Under the pieces are notes generated by a model. That model was given only the letters and a program-made list of their open reading frames with translations, did no database searches and was not told the DNA's origin. Shown one piece after another: positions 1-9,174 of a DNA stretch of 64,000 bases. The translations under genes and the position numbers were made by a program. Position 1 is the first letter of the stretch; each line of letters begins with the position of its first letter. Source of the stretch: Saccharothrix luteola (GTDB taxonomy: Bacteria > Actinomycetota > Actinomycetes > Mycobacteriales > Pseudonocardiaceae); contig NZ_JAJHUO010000006.1 of assembly GCF_020859565.1 (NCBI RefSeq), positions 62,001 through 126,000 of the forward strand, given 5' to 3'.

Positions 1-559
1 GCCCGATGAGCAGGGACAGCACGTTCTCCAGCAGGTTGTAGATCACCTTGGCCATGCTGAACAGGACGCCGACGAGGATCAGGCCCACGCACGCCGACAC
101 GGTCCACGGTATGCCGGTGAGCTCCTCCAGGGCGGCGGCGCCGGCGGAGAGGTGCCCGGGCCAGATGTAGACCAGGATCGCGACGGTGAAGAAGAACCAC
201 ATGATCGGTTTGAACACGCGGGCCGCGCCGAAGAAGATGCTCTCACCGGTGGCCATCGCGTAGCGGGCCATCTCCAGCATGACCACGGCCTGCAGCGTCA
301 CGCCGATGAGGAACAGCCATCGGATCTCCGGGCCGAACAGCAGCACCAGCCGCGGCCACATGTAGGACTCGCCCATGCCGACGCCGAGCGCGACGAGGAA
401 CACCGTCGGGCCCAGGATGTGGATGGAGGGCGGGGCGTCGGGCAGCTTCCTGATGGGCATCGCTTCCAGCCGCCCCGCCCGCCACACGCGTTCCTCCGGC
501 GGAGGCGTGGTGACGTCCGCGCCCGACCGCGGTTCGGCGGGTGAGTTGGGTGTATCCAC
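1..559 (-). CDS. Nramp-family (SLC11-like) membrane transporter, divergent, C-terminus cut by window edge
   Basis: About 186 residues are visible from a GTG start at 559, which has a GGGAGG ribosome site 6-7 nt upstream; the rest lies beyond base 1. A roughly 45-residue hydrophilic N-terminus is followed by hydrophobic helices. The first transmembrane segment starts with GPTVFLVALGVGMGES, which lines up with Nramp TM1, and the next has the RYAMATGES pattern of Nramp TM2. Canonical Nramp proteins carry DPGN in TM1 as the metal-binding unwound segment; here that position reads GMGES (about residues 61-65), so classical Mn/Fe ligands are missing. It is the last visible gene of the leftward ThDP-enzyme/frc/acyl-CoA synthetase operon, 47 nt after the synthetase stop. 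A role in uptake of oxalate, or of a cofactor metal for this pathway, is inference from position only. Confidence 0.7.
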   Translation of the reverse strand, partial: MDTPNSPAEPRSGADVTTPPPEERVWRAGRLEAMPIRKLPDAPPSIHILGPTVFLVALGVGMGESYMWPRLVLLFGPEIRWLFLIGVTLQAVVMLEMARYAMATGESIFFGAARVFKPIMWFFFTVAILVYIWPGHLSAGAAALEELTGIPWTVSACVGLILVGVLFSMAKVIYNLLENVLSLLIG

Positions 560-606
560 AACGGACCTCCCGGTGAGTTACAGCTTTTGAAGGCGGGGCT
601 CCCCCT

Positions 607-2739
607 TCACAGCAGCCCGGCGGAGCGGGCCCAGCGGTACTTGGCGCCGAGCACGGCGACCGGCTTCTCCGTGGTGTACGGGTAGGCGACGACGCCGTGC
701 CGGTACAGGTGTTCACTGGCTTCTTCGACTTCCACGTCGCCGGAGAGAGAGGCGACGACGGGCTTGTGGATCCCCTGGTCCCGGTAGTGCCGGACGACCT
801 CGACGACGAGTTCGGCGAACACCATCGGCGGCGTGACGATGGTGTGCCAGTAGCCGAGGATCAGGGCGTGCACGCGCTCGTCCTCCAGGCCGAGCGCGAT
901 GGTGTCGCGGTAGGTGGAGGGCGGTTCGCCGCCGGTGATGTCGACGGGGTTGCCCGCCGCGCCGAACGGCGGGATGAACCGCCGGAACGCCGCGTCCAGG
1001 TCGGCCGGGATCTCCATGAGGGAGAGTCCGTTGTCGACGCACGCGTCGGACAGCAGCACGCCGGAGCCGCCCGCGCCGGTGATGATGACGACGTTCTCGC
1101 CCTTGGGCGTGGGCAGCAGGGGCACGCCGCGCGCGTACTCCAGCATGTCGTTGAGACCGGGGGCGCGGATGACGCCGCTCTGCCGCAGGATGTCGTCGTA
1201 GACCTTGTCGTTGCCGGCCAGTGCGCCGGTGTGCGAACTGGCGGCTTTCGCGCCTTGGGCGGTGCGGCCGGCTTTGAGGACCACGACGGGTTTGTGCGCC
1301 GACACGCGCTTGGCGGTCTCGGCGAACGCGCGGCCGTCCTTGAGGTCTTCCAGGTGCATGGCGATGAGCTGGGTGTTGTCGTCCTGCTCGAAGAACGTGA
1401 GCAGGTCGTCCTCGTCGATGTCCGCCTTGTTGCCGACGCCGACGATGGAGGACACGCCCATCCGGGCGGAGCGGCTGAACCCGAGGATCGCCATGCCGAT
1501 GCCCCCGCTCTGCGAGGACAGGGCGACCCCGCCCTTCACGTCGTACGGGGTGCAGAACGTAGCTGAAAGACTTTCGGGTGTGTAGTAGTAGCCGTAGATG
1601 TTCGGGCCGAGGACGCGCACCCCGTGCTTGCGCGCGATGGCCACGACCTCGTCCTGCAACTCGTGGTTACCGGTCTCGCCGAAGCCGGACGGGATGAGGA
1701 TCGCGCCCGCCACGCCCTTCGCGCCGACTTCTTCGAGCGCGGCGGGCACGAACTTCGCCGGGATCGCGAACACCGCCACGTCCACGTCGCCGGGCACGTC
1801 GGTGATGCTGCGGTAGGCCTTGCGGTCGAGGATTTCGTCCGCTTTGGGGTTGATCGGGTAGATCTCGCCCCGGTAGCCGCCGTCGACCAGGTTGCGCATC
1901 ACCGAATTGCCGATCTTGCCGGTCTCGTTGGACGCGCCGATGACGGCGACCGCGGCCGGTTTCATGATCCTGTTCATCGAGGCCAGGATGTCCTCCTGGC
2001 TGAACCGCACCGGTTCGCGCGCGGCGTCTTGGTCGACGAGGATCCGCACGTCGACGGCCGTGGCGCCGTCCGGTGTGGCCAGCACCGGGTTGAGGTCCAC
2101 CTCGGCGAGCTCCGGGAAGTCCGTGACCAGGTCGCCGACCCGGCGGATCAGGTCGGCGAGCGCGTCCCGGTCGGCCGGCGCCGTGCCGCGCACACCGCGC
2201 AGGATCTCGGCGGCGGCGATGCCGTCCACCATGGACATCGCCTCGGCGGTGCTGGTCGGCGCGAGGCGGAAGGTGACGTCCTTGAGCACCTCGACCAGCA
2301 CGCCGCCCAGGCCGAAGGCGACGACCTTGCCGAAGGTCTCGTCGGTGGTCGCGCCGACGATGACCTCGTGGCCGGAGGTCATCAGCCGCTGCACCTGCAC
2401 GCCGACGACGTCCGCGTCGGCCTGGTAGGCGACGGCGTTGGCGATGATCGTGTCGAAGCCCGCCGCCACCTCCTCGGGCGTGGTCAGGCCGACCAGCACG
2501 CCGCCCGCCTCGGTCTTGTGCAGGATGTCCGGCGAGACGATCTTGAGCACGACCGGCAGGCCGATGTCGGCGGCCAGCGCGACCGCCTCGTCCCGCGACG
2601 CGGCCAAGCCCTCGGCCGGGGTCGTGATCCCGTAGGCCTCGCACACCAGCCTGCCCTCGGGCGCGGTCAGCGAGGCGCGCCCCTCGGCGGTGACCGCCGC
2701 GATGATCCGTTCGACCGCTGCCCGGTCGTAGTCCGGCAT
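607..2739 (-). CDS. Fused ADP-forming acyl-CoA synthetase (acetate-CoA ligase family), beta-alpha order
   Basis: The protein has 710 residues and starts at an ATG with AAGGAG 6 nt upstream. Residues 1-235 form an ATP-grasp domain (KIVSPDILHKTEAGG near 66-80). Residues 250-400 form a Rossmann CoA-binding domain (AVIGASNETGKIGNSV near 265-280). The remainder is a succinyl-CoA ligase-like region with SSHTGALAG near 501-509, where His503 fits the phosphohistidine of this family. The domain order (ATP-grasp first) is the reverse of the common alpha-beta fusion seen in the Pat-like protein at 36884. Enzymes of this family interconvert acyl-CoA + ADP + Pi and acid + CoA + ATP. Being in an operon with frc and a ThDP decarboxylase, it may load oxalate or recover ATP from formyl-CoA; the substrate is inference. 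Confidence 0.85.
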   Translation of the reverse strand: MPDYDRAAVERIIAAVTAEGRASLTAPEGRLVCEAYGITTPAEGLAASRDEAVALAADIGLPVVLKIVSPDILHKTEAGGVLVGLTTPEEVAAGFDTIIANAVAYQADADVVGVQVQRLMTSGHEVIVGATTDETFGKVVAFGLGGVLVEVLKDVTFRLAPTSTAEAMSMVDGIAAAEILRGVRGTAPADRDALADLIRRVGDLVTDFPELAEVDLNPVLATPDGATAVDVRILVDQDAAREPVRFSQEDILASMNRIMKPAAVAVIGASNETGKIGNSVMRNLVDGGYRGEIYPINPKADEILDRKAYRSITDVPGDVDVAVFAIPAKFVPAALEEVGAKGVAGAILIPSGFGETGNHELQDEVVAIARKHGVRVLGPNIYGYYYTPESLSATFCTPYDVKGGVALSSQSGGIGMAILGFSRSARMGVSSIVGVGNKADIDEDDLLTFFEQDDNTQLIAMHLEDLKDGRAFAETAKRVSAHKPVVVLKAGRTAQGAKAASSHTGALAGNDKVYDDILRQSGVIRAPGLNDMLEYARGVPLLPTPKGENVVIITGAGGSGVLLSDACVDNGLSLMEIPADLDAAFRRFIPPFGAAGNPVDITGGEPPSTYRDTIALGLEDERVHALILGYWHTIVTPPMVFAELVVEVVRHYRDQGIHKPVVASLSGDVEVEEASEHLYRHGVVAYPYTTEKPVAVLGAKYRWARSAGLL

Positions 2740-2795
2740 GACGTCTCCTTGGGTCCTTGGGTCGTGTGCTCGCGGTGGGTCGGTGGGGCTCGACC

Positions 2796-4025
2796 TCAGA
2801 TCGCGCCGATGGACTTGAGCTTGGTCAGCTGCTCGGGCAGGTAGCCCAGTTCGGCCAGCACCTCGCCGTTGTGCTCGCCGAGCAGCGGTGAGCGCTGGAC
2901 GTCGACCGGCGAGTCGGACAGCTTCAGCGGGCTGCCCACGGTCTTGTAGGCGCCCCGCTCGGGGTGCTCGACCTCGACCACGGCGCCGAGGTCGGCCAGC
3001 GTCTCGTCCTCGATCAGCTCCCGGGTGGACAGGATCGGGCCGCACGGGATGTCGTGGGCGTTGAGCGCGTCCATGACCTCCCACTTGGTGTGCCGCTCGG
3101 CCCACTCCTCGATCAGCGCGAACGCCTTGTCCAGCTTGTCCAGCCGGGCCTCCGGCGTGGCCCACGCCGGGTCGTCGGCGAGCTCGGGCTTGCCGATCAG
3201 CTCGGTGATCGGCTTCCAGCCGACCGGCTGGATGATCACGTAGATGTAGTCGTTGGGACCGCCGGGCGCGCAGCGCACCGCCCAGCCCGGCTGCCCGCCG
3301 CCGGAGGCGTTGCCCGAGCGCGGCACCTCGTCGGCGAACGTCTCGTTCGGGTACTCGCCGAGCGGGCCGTGCGCGAGCCGCTGCTGGTCGCGGAGCTTCA
3401 CCCGGCACAGGTTGAGCACCGCGTCCTGCATGGCCACCTGCACGCGCTGGCCGCGGCCGGTGGACGTGCGCTGGTAGAGCGCGGCGAGGATGCCCGCGAC
3501 CAGGTGGATGCCGGTGCCCGAGTCGCCGATCTGGGCGCCGGTGGCCAGCGGCGGGCCGTCCTCGAACCCGGTGGTGCTCATCGAGCCGCCCATGGCCTGC
3601 GCGATGACCTCGTAGGCCTTGAAGTGCGCGTACCGGCCCGCGCCGAAGCCCTTGATCGACGCGTACACCAGGCCGGGGTTGAGTTCCCGCAGCCGGTCCC
3701 AGGTGAACCCGAACCGGTCGACCACGCCGGGGCCGAAGTTCTCCACCAGCACGTCCGCGGTGGTGACGAGCTGACCGAACACGGCCTTGCCCTCGTCGCT
3801 CTTCATGTTCAAGGTGATGCTGCGCTTGTTCGCGTTCAACATGGTGAAGTACAGGCTGTCCACACCGGGCAGGTCGCGCAGCTGGCCGCGGGTGATGTCG
3901 CCCCGGCCCGGCGCCTCCACCTTGATCACGTCCGCGCCCAGCCACGCGAGGATCTGCGTCGCCGACGGTCCGGATTGGACATGCGTCAGGTCCAGGACCC
4001 GGACGCCGTCGAGAGCCTTGCCCAT
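2796..4025 (-). CDS. frc: Formyl-CoA:oxalate CoA-transferase (class III, CaiB/BaiF family)
   Basis: The 409-residue product has the length of Frc/YfdW and resembles it from end to end by eye. The N-terminus has [20 protein letters not shown], followed by [11 protein letters not shown]. The catalytic aspartate is Asp168 in [10 protein letters not shown] (Asp169 in the Oxalobacter enzyme). [20 protein letters not shown] follows, then a glycine loop SGGGQPGW at 241-248 in which the first loop glycine is serine. Frc moves CoA from formyl-CoA to oxalate, making oxalyl-CoA and formate in the cytoplasm. AAGGAGG lies 7 nt before the ATG. It sits between the ThDP enzyme (72 nt upstream) and the acyl-CoA synthetase (56 nt downstream), and I expect one transcript. 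This is the most secure anchor for oxalate catabolism here. Confidence 0.93.
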   Translation of the reverse strand: MGKALDGVRVLDLTHVQSGPSATQILAWLGADVIKVEAPGRGDITRGQLRDLPGVDSLYFTMLNANKRSITLNMKSDEGKAVFGQLVTTADVLVENFGPGVVDRFGFTWDRLRELNPGLVYASIKGFGAGRYAHFKAYEVIAQAMGGSMSTTGFEDGPPLATGAQIGDSGTGIHLVAGILAALYQRTSTGRGQRVQVAMQDAVLNLCRVKLRDQQRLAHGPLGEYPNETFADEVPRSGNASGGGQPGWAVRCAPGGPNDYIYVIIQPVGWKPITELIGKPELADDPAWATPEARLDKLDKAFALIEEWAERHTKWEVMDALNAHDIPCGPILSTRELIEDETLADLGAVVEVEHPERGAYKTVGSPLKLSDSPVDVQRSPLLGEHNGEVLAELGYLPEQLTKLKSIGAI

Positions 4026-4097
4026 GGCACGTCCTCCTTGTGTGCGGTCTTCTGTCTCGCTGGGATCAAGGGAACTCCTTGGCGTATAACGAGAGCG

Positions 4098-5900
4098 TTA
4101 CTTGTACATCGTCTGGTTCACGGTTCCCGGCGCGTACGCGTCGGGGTCCACCCAGACGTTGATCAACGACGGCAGGCCGGACTCGCGGGCGCGTTGCAGG
4201 GCGGGCGCGATGTCCTCGGGGTCGCGGACCTCTTCGCCGTGACCGCCGAGCATCCGGGCGAACTCGTCGTAGCGGACGTCGCCGAGGGTGTTGCCGACCC
4301 GTTCGCGGGCCACGCCGTACTTCTGCGCCTGGCCGTACCGGATCTGGTTCATCGACGAGTTGTTGCCGACGATGCCGACGAACGGCAGGTCGTAGCGCAC
4401 CAGCGTCTCGAAGTCCCAGCCGGTGAGGCTGAACGCGCCGTCGCCGAACAGCGCCACCACTTCCTTGTCCGGCCGGGCCAGCTTGGTGGCCAGCACGAAC
4501 GGCACGCCGACGCCGAGCGTGCCCAGCGGCCCGGGGTCCATCCAGTGCCCGGGCGACTTGGGCTGCACGACCTGGCCGGAGAACGTGACGATGTCGCCGC
4601 CGTCGCCGATGTAGATCGAGTCCTCGGTCAGGAACTCGTTGATCTCGTGCACCAGGCGGTAGGGGTGGATCGGGGTCGCGTCGGAGCGCAGCTGCGGCAG
4701 CCGCTTCTCGCGCGCCTTCTCCTCCACGGCCCGGAGTTCCTCCAGCCAGGGCTTGCGGGCCACCGCGCCGTTGTCCGCGCGGCCCGAGGCCGCTTGCGTG
4801 ACCGCGGCGAGGACCAGGTTCGCGTCGCCCACGATGCCCAGGTCGATGTCGCGGTTCTTGCCGACGGTGCGGTAGTCGAGGTCGATCTGGACGACGGTGG
4901 CCTTGGCGGACAGGCGGCGGCCGTAGCCCATCCGGAAGTCGAACGGCGTGCCGACGATGACGATCACGTCGGCGTTGTCGAACGCGTACCGGCGGGAGAG
5001 CTGGAAGTGGTGGGGGTCGCCGGGCGGCAGCGTGCCGCGGCCCGCGCCGTTCATGTAGGCGGGGATGTCGAGCGCGCGGACGAGCTCGATCGCCGAAGCG
5101 GTGGCGCGGGTCGTCCAGACCTGGCTGCCGAACAGGACGACCGGCTTCTTCGCGTGCACCAGCAGGTCGGCCAGCCGTTCGACCGACGCCGGGTCGCCCG
5201 CGTTGCGGGTGGACGCGCGGTAGCGCCCGGCCTCCGGGATCCGCGCCTGGTCCACGCGCACCGACGCGTCCAGCACGTCGCGCGGGATCTCCAGGAACGA
5301 CGGGCCCGGCGCGCCGTTGAACGCCTCGCGGAACGCCATCGACACCAGGTCGGCGATGCGCGCGGTGGACGGCACGGTCGCGGCGAACTTCGTGATCGGG
5401 GTCATCATGTCGACGTGCGGCAGGTCCTGCAGTGAGCCCATCTTGTGCTGGCTCAACGCGCCCTGGCCGCCGATCAGCAGCATCGGGCTCTCCGCCCGGA
5501 ACGCGTTCGCCACGCCGGTGACCGCGTCGGTGGTGCCCGGACCCGCGGTCACGACGGCGCAGCCCGGCTTGCCCGTGACGCGGGCGTAGGCGTCCGCGGC
5601 GTGCGCGGCCACCTGCTCGTGCCGCACGTCGATCACCGCGATGCCCTCGTCGACGCAGCCGTCGTAGATGTCGATGATGTGGCCGCCGCACAGGGTGAAG
5701 ATCGTGTCGATGCCCTCGGCCTTGAGGGCCTTGGCGACCAGGTGACCGCCGGAGATCAGTTCCGGGCCCGGGTCCGTGTCCCCGGTCGGGGTCGCGCCGG
5801 TTTCGCCGGTCGCGGTGGTTCCGCCGGTCGGCCCTGCGTTGGTGGCGACCTCACCGGTCGGTCCTGCGTTGTTGCCCGTGTCGGTCGCTGTCCGCGCCAT
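4098..5900 (-). CDS. ThDP-dependent oxalyl-CoA decarboxylase-like / 2-hydroxyacyl-CoA lyase family enzyme
   Basis: The protein has 600 residues from the ATG at 5900; AAGGAG lies about 11 nt upstream. ThDP-enzyme landmarks are the activating glutamate in RHEQVAAHAAD (Glu95), the GDGAFSLTGWDFET motif from 485 and the closing GNN at 511-513. With frc beside it, the expected reaction is oxalyl-CoA to formyl-CoA + CO2. However, the segment where canonical Oxc carries its Tyr-Glu active-site pair (YEELDQM-type) reads LQDLPHVDMM here (156-165), so it belongs to another branch, nearer to 2-hydroxyacyl-CoA lyases and IlvB-like enzymes. Residues 1-46 are a low-complexity Thr/Gly/Pro-rich extension built on repeated AGPTG and TGxT motifs, so a later true start is possible. 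First gene of the leftward operon; operator A lies 78 nt upstream. Confidence 0.8.
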   Translation of the reverse strand: MARTATDTGNNAGPTGEVATNAGPTGGTTATGETGATPTGDTDPGPELISGGHLVAKALKAEGIDTIFTLCGGHIIDIYDGCVDEGIAVIDVRHEQVAAHAADAYARVTGKPGCAVVTAGPGTTDAVTGVANAFRAESPMLLIGGQGALSQHKMGSLQDLPHVDMMTPITKFAATVPSTARIADLVSMAFREAFNGAPGPSFLEIPRDVLDASVRVDQARIPEAGRYRASTRNAGDPASVERLADLLVHAKKPVVLFGSQVWTTRATASAIELVRALDIPAYMNGAGRGTLPPGDPHHFQLSRRYAFDNADVIVIVGTPFDFRMGYGRRLSAKATVVQIDLDYRTVGKNRDIDLGIVGDANLVLAAVTQAASGRADNGAVARKPWLEELRAVEEKAREKRLPQLRSDATPIHPYRLVHEINEFLTEDSIYIGDGGDIVTFSGQVVQPKSPGHWMDPGPLGTLGVGVPFVLATKLARPDKEVVALFGDGAFSLTGWDFETLVRYDLPFVGIVGNNSSMNQIRYGQAQKYGVARERVGNTLGDVRYDEFARMLGGHGEEVRDPEDIAPALQRARESGLPSLINVWVDPDAYAPGTVNQTMYK

Positions 5901-5977
5901 GTGCTGGTCAACTCCTTCGATCGCGGTCGGCCCGTCTCTGAGAGGTGGGGTCCCGACCCTGGAACCGGCCCGGTTGT

Positions 5978-6003
5978 AGATTGCATACCGTATGGGGTAG
6001 CCC
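5978..6003. promoter_or_regulatory. Operator A, shared with two other oxalate/formate promoters
   Basis: The core is ATTGCATACCGTAT with an ATAC-C-GTAT inverted repeat, followed by GGGGTAGCCC. It lies in the 203-bp gap between the divergent ThDP-enzyme gene and the sucC-like gene. The 26-bp frame matches operator B (13175-13200) at 20 or more positions and operator C (13652-13677) around the same core. The spacing and palindrome resemble GntR/FadR-type operators. The regulator is not identified in the window. Confidence 0.6.
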
Positions 6004-6103
6004 ATATAGTTACGCCTTGTTCGCGCCGATGTCCAGAGGTCGGGACGATCGGGCCTTCAGCGCCCGCCATCGGCGCCCCACCGCGCGGAGAGGACTTTCT
6101 GCC

Positions 6104-7264
6104 GTGGATCTGCACGAACACCAAGCCAGGGAGCTGTTCGCGGCGCACGCCGTCCCGGTGCCGCACGGCCTGCTCGCCGTGACGCCGGACGAGGCGCACG
6201 CCGCGGCGACGTCGATCGGCGGGACCGTCGTGGTGAAGGCGCAGGTGAAGACCGGTGGCCGGGGCAAGGCGGGCGGCGTGAAGCTCGCCCGGACGCCGGA
6301 GGAGGCGCGGGAGGTCGCGTCCGCCGTGCTCGGGATGGAGATCAAGGGGCACGTGGTGCGCGAGGTGCTCGTGGTCGAGGCGAGCGAGATCGCGGAGGAG
6401 TACTACTTCTCGTTCCTGCTGGACCGGGCGAACCGGACGTTCCTCGCGCTGGCCTCGGTCGAGGGCGGCGTGGACATCGAGGAGGTGGCGGCGCGGCGGT
6501 CGGACGCGGTGGCGCGGGTGCCGGTGACGTCGGTGGACCTGACCGTCGCGCACGAGATCGTGACGGCGGCCAAGTTCCCGCCGGAGGTGGCGGACCGGGT
6601 CGCCGACGTGGTCGTGCGGCTGTGGGAGGCGTTCGTGGCGGAGGACGCCACGTTGGTCGAGGTGAACCCGTTGGTGCGGACGCGCTCGGGTGAGGTCGTG
6701 GCGGTGGACGGGAAGATCACGTTGGACGCGAACGCCGGGTTCCGGCATCCGGAGCACGAGGGGTTGGCGGATTCGTCGGCCGGAGATCCGTTGGAGGCGG
6801 CGGCGCGAGGGCGTGGGTTGAACTACGTGAAGCTGGACGGTCAGGTGGGGGTGATCGGGAACGGGGCGGGGTTGGTGATGTCCACTTTGGATGTCGTTGC
6901 CCGTGCGGGTGAGCGGCGTGGTGGCGTGAGGCCGGCGAACTTCCTGGATATCGGAGGTGGAGCGTCCGCGCAGGTCATGGCCGACGGGCTGGACATCGTC
7001 CTGAACGACCCGGACGTGCGGTCGGTGTTCGTGAACGTTTTCGGCGGCATCACGGCGTGCGACGCGGTCGCGGACGGGATCGTGACGGCGCTGGGGATGC
7101 TCGGCGACGCGGCCACCAAGCCGTTGGTGGTGCGGTTGGACGGCAACAACGTGGAGCAGGGCAGGCGGATCCTCGCCGAGGCCGCGCACCCGTTGGTGAC
7201 CGTGGTGGACACGATGGACGACGCGGCCGACCAGGCCGCCGAACTCGCTGCCGTGGGGGTGTGA
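6104..7264 (+). CDS. Succinyl-CoA synthetase beta-like subunit (ADP-forming CoA ligase), pathway copy
   Basis: The 386-residue product is typical for SucC. I chose the GTG at 6104, giving [15 protein letters not shown], the standard SucC N-terminus; GGAGAGGA lies 8-9 nt upstream. The ATP-grasp signature [20 protein letters not shown] is near residue 45, metal/nucleotide residues are in LVEVNPLV, and the C-terminal phosphate-binding stretch is [12 protein letters not shown]. It is divergent from the ThDP/frc operon across operator A and 1 nt from its alpha partner. Its placement suggests a dedicated role (substrate-level phosphorylation on an acyl-CoA of this pathway, or a malate/oxalate-CoA ligase-like role) rather than the TCA cycle. 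Substrate cannot be read from sequence. Confidence 0.85.
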   Translation: MDLHEHQARELFAAHAVPVPHGLLAVTPDEAHAAATSIGGTVVVKAQVKTGGRGKAGGVKLARTPEEAREVASAVLGMEIKGHVVREVLVVEASEIAEEYYFSFLLDRANRTFLALASVEGGVDIEEVAARRSDAVARVPVTSVDLTVAHEIVTAAKFPPEVADRVADVVVRLWEAFVAEDATLVEVNPLVRTRSGEVVAVDGKITLDANAGFRHPEHEGLADSSAGDPLEAAARGRGLNYVKLDGQVGVIGNGAGLVMSTLDVVARAGERRGGVRPANFLDIGGGASAQVMADGLDIVLNDPDVRSVFVNVFGGITACDAVADGIVTALGMLGDAATKPLVVRLDGNNVEQGRRILAEAAHPLVTVVDTMDDAADQAAELAAVGV

Positions 7265-7265
7265 G

Positions 7266-8147
7266 ATGGCCGTCTTCATCACGTCGGGAAGTCGCGTGAT
7301 CGTCCAGGGCATGACCGGGGCGGAGGGCGCGAAGCACACCAGGCGGATGCTCAAGGCGGGCACCCGGGTCGTCGGCGGGGTGAACCCGCGCAAGGCCGGC
7401 GAGGTCGTCGACTTCGACGGTCACGTGCTGCCGGTGTTCGGTGGCGTGGCGGAGGCCATGGAGGCGACGGGCGCGGACGTGACGGTGGTGTTCGTGCCGC
7501 CGGCGTTCACGAAGGACGCGGTGGTCGAGGCGATCGACGCCGGGATCGGGTTGGCGGTCGTGATCACGGAAGGCGTGCCGGTGCACGACACGGCGGCGTT
7601 CTGGGCGCACGCGGTCGCGTCGGGCGGTCGGACGCGGATCATCGGGCCGAACTGCCCCGGGGTGATCAGTCCGGGCAAGTCGAACGCCGGGATCATCCCG
7701 GATGACATCTGCGGGCCCGGGCCGATCGGGTTGGTGTCGAAGTCGGGGACGTTGACGTACCAGTTGATGTACGAGCTGCGGGATGTCGGGTTCACGACGG
7801 CGGTGGGGATCGGTGGTGATCCGGTGATCGGGACCACGCACATCGATGTGCTGGCGGCGTTCGAGGCGGATCCGGAGACGTCGGCGATCGTGATGATCGG
7901 TGAGATCGGTGGGGATGCGGAGGAGCGGGCGGCCGAGTACATCCGGTCGTTCGTGACGAAGCCGGTGGTGGCGTACGTGGCGGGGTTCACGGCGCCGGAG
8001 GGCCGGACGATGGGGCACGCGGGGGCGATCGTGTCCGGGTCGGCCGGGACCGCGCAGGCGAAGAAGGAGGCGTTGGAGGCGGTGGGGGTTCGGGTTGGGA
8101 GGACGCCCAGTGAGACGGCGCAGTTGTTGCGGGAGTTGTTGGGGTAA
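7266..8147 (+). CDS. Succinyl-CoA synthetase alpha-like subunit, pathway copy
   Basis: The 293-residue product has SucD length. The N-terminal CoA-binding Rossmann fold starts [37 protein letters not shown] follows, then [14 protein letters not shown], and the phosphohistidine loop is [20 protein letters not shown]. It starts 1 nt after the beta-subunit stop, so the two are certainly co-translated as a heteromeric ADP-forming ligase. The alpha subunit carries the phosphohistidine and binds CoA. No strong terminator hairpin was seen in the 81 bp before the convergent sigma-factor gene. Confidence 0.88.
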   Translation: MAVFITSGSRVIVQGMTGAEGAKHTRRMLKAGTRVVGGVNPRKAGEVVDFDGHVLPVFGGVAEAMEATGADVTVVFVPPAFTKDAVVEAIDAGIGLAVVITEGVPVHDTAAFWAHAVASGGRTRIIGPNCPGVISPGKSNAGIIPDDICGPGPIGLVSKSGTLTYQLMYELRDVGFTTAVGIGGDPVIGTTHIDVLAAFEADPETSAIVMIGEIGGDAEERAAEYIRSFVTKPVVAYVAGFTAPEGRTMGHAGAIVSGSAGTAQAKKEALEAVGVRVGRTPSETAQLLRELLG

Positions 8148-8228
8148 AGACTAGTGGGGGCGCGGGTTGGGGGGATTTGGCGCGCGGCCGGCGGCCCGGG
8201 ACCTCCCGCGGAGTTCGGCCGATGGTGA

Positions 8229-9164
8229 TCACCAGGAGTCGACGAGTGGGGCGTCGTGCTCGTGCCGTCGCCATTGTTCGGCCACGCGGCCGAGCCGGGT
8301 TGGTGAGGCCATGCCGCGCATGGTCGCGACCTTGCCGTCACGGACCTCCAGGACGCCGACGCCCACCACGCGGTCGTCCACCACGGCGATCACGGCTGGG
8401 CAGCCGTTGACGAGGCCGGCGTGGATCGCCAGGTTCCCGCCGACCAGCTTCCGCTTCGCCGGGGTCGGTTTGAAGCCGGCGCGCATGGCTATGGCGACGC
8501 GCTCGGGGCCCGAGTACCGCAGCAGCTTCTCGGCCAAGCCGGCGCCGTCGGAGATGGCGGTCGCGTCGGCGGTCAGCAGGGCCACCAGGCGTTCGGTCTG
8601 GCCGGAGGACGCGGCGGCGATGAACGCCTCCACGATCCGGCGTGCGGTGGCGCGGTCGACCTCGGTGGTGTGGCGCTCGGCGGCGACGTGGCGGCGGGCG
8701 CGGTGGGCGTGTTGTTGGCTCGCGGACTCGGTGATGTCGAGGATCTCGGCGATCTCGGCGTGGGTGTAGGAGAAGGCCTCGCGCAGGACGTAGACGGCGC
8801 GTTCGACCGGCGGCAGGCGTTCCATCAGCGTCAGCACCGCCAGGGTCACCGATTCTCGCTGCTCGGCGGTGTCGGCCGGGCCAAGCATCGGGTCGCCGTC
8901 CAGCAGCGGTTCGGGCAGCCAGGTGCCCACCGCGCGTTCGCGCCGCGTCTTCGCCGAGCGGAGGCGGTCGAGTGACAGGTTCGTGACCACCTTGGTCAGC
9001 CACGCCTCTGGCACGTCGATGTGGTCGCGATCGGCGGCCTGCCAGCGCAGGAACGCGTCCTGCACGGCGTCCTCGGCGTCGGCGGCCGAGCCGAGCAGGC
9101 GGTAGGCCAACGAGGCCAGCCGGTCCCGGCTGGCCTCGAAACGCGCCACGGTCGCGCTGTCCAT
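8229..9164 (-). CDS. ECF sigma factor with SnoaL-like C-terminal domain (ECF41/SigJ type)
   Basis: Reading from ATG 9164 gives 311 residues; GTG at 9173 is a possible alternative start and neither has a clear ribosome site. Region 2 (residues 6-75) has DRLASLAYRLLGSAADAEDA and region 4 (105-160) has the helix-turn-helix FSYTHAEIAEILDITESA. The linker contains WLPEPL at 82-87, a hallmark of the ECF41 group, and residues about 170-305 form the SnoaL-like domain that modulates ECF41 activity. The usual DGGGK motif of that domain reads DGAGL (206-210) and the terminal NPDKL-like motif reads SPTRL, both degenerate. The gene follows a FAD oxidoreductase 10 nt away, matching the ECF41 habit of pairing with a redox enzyme. 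Confidence 0.85.
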   Translation of the reverse strand: MDSATVARFEASRDRLASLAYRLLGSAADAEDAVQDAFLRWQAADRDHIDVPEAWLTKVVTNLSLDRLRSAKTRRERAVGTWLPEPLLDGDPMLGPADTAEQRESVTLAVLTLMERLPPVERAVYVLREAFSYTHAEIAEILDITESASQQHAHRARRHVAAERHTTEVDRATARRIVEAFIAAASSGQTERLVALLTADATAISDGAGLAEKLLRYSGPERVAIAMRAGFKPTPAKRKLVGGNLAIHAGLVNGCPAVIAVVDDRVVGVGVLEVRDGKVATMRGMASPTRLGRVAEQWRRHEHDAPLVDSW

Positions 9165-9174
9165 GAGCGTCACG

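Noticed and set aside
4087..4100. TAACG-AGAG-CGTTA inverted repeat between the ThDP gene and frc as an operator or terminator
   Set aside because: Arms of only 5 bp that include the stop codon; the gap lies inside an operon and no second copy was found in this locus.
2964..5435. Long plus-strand open frame antisense to frc and the ThDP gene
   Set aside because: High GC removes stops from antisense frames; the translation is Arg/Val/Gly/His-rich without any domain, while the opposite strand encodes clear enzymes.
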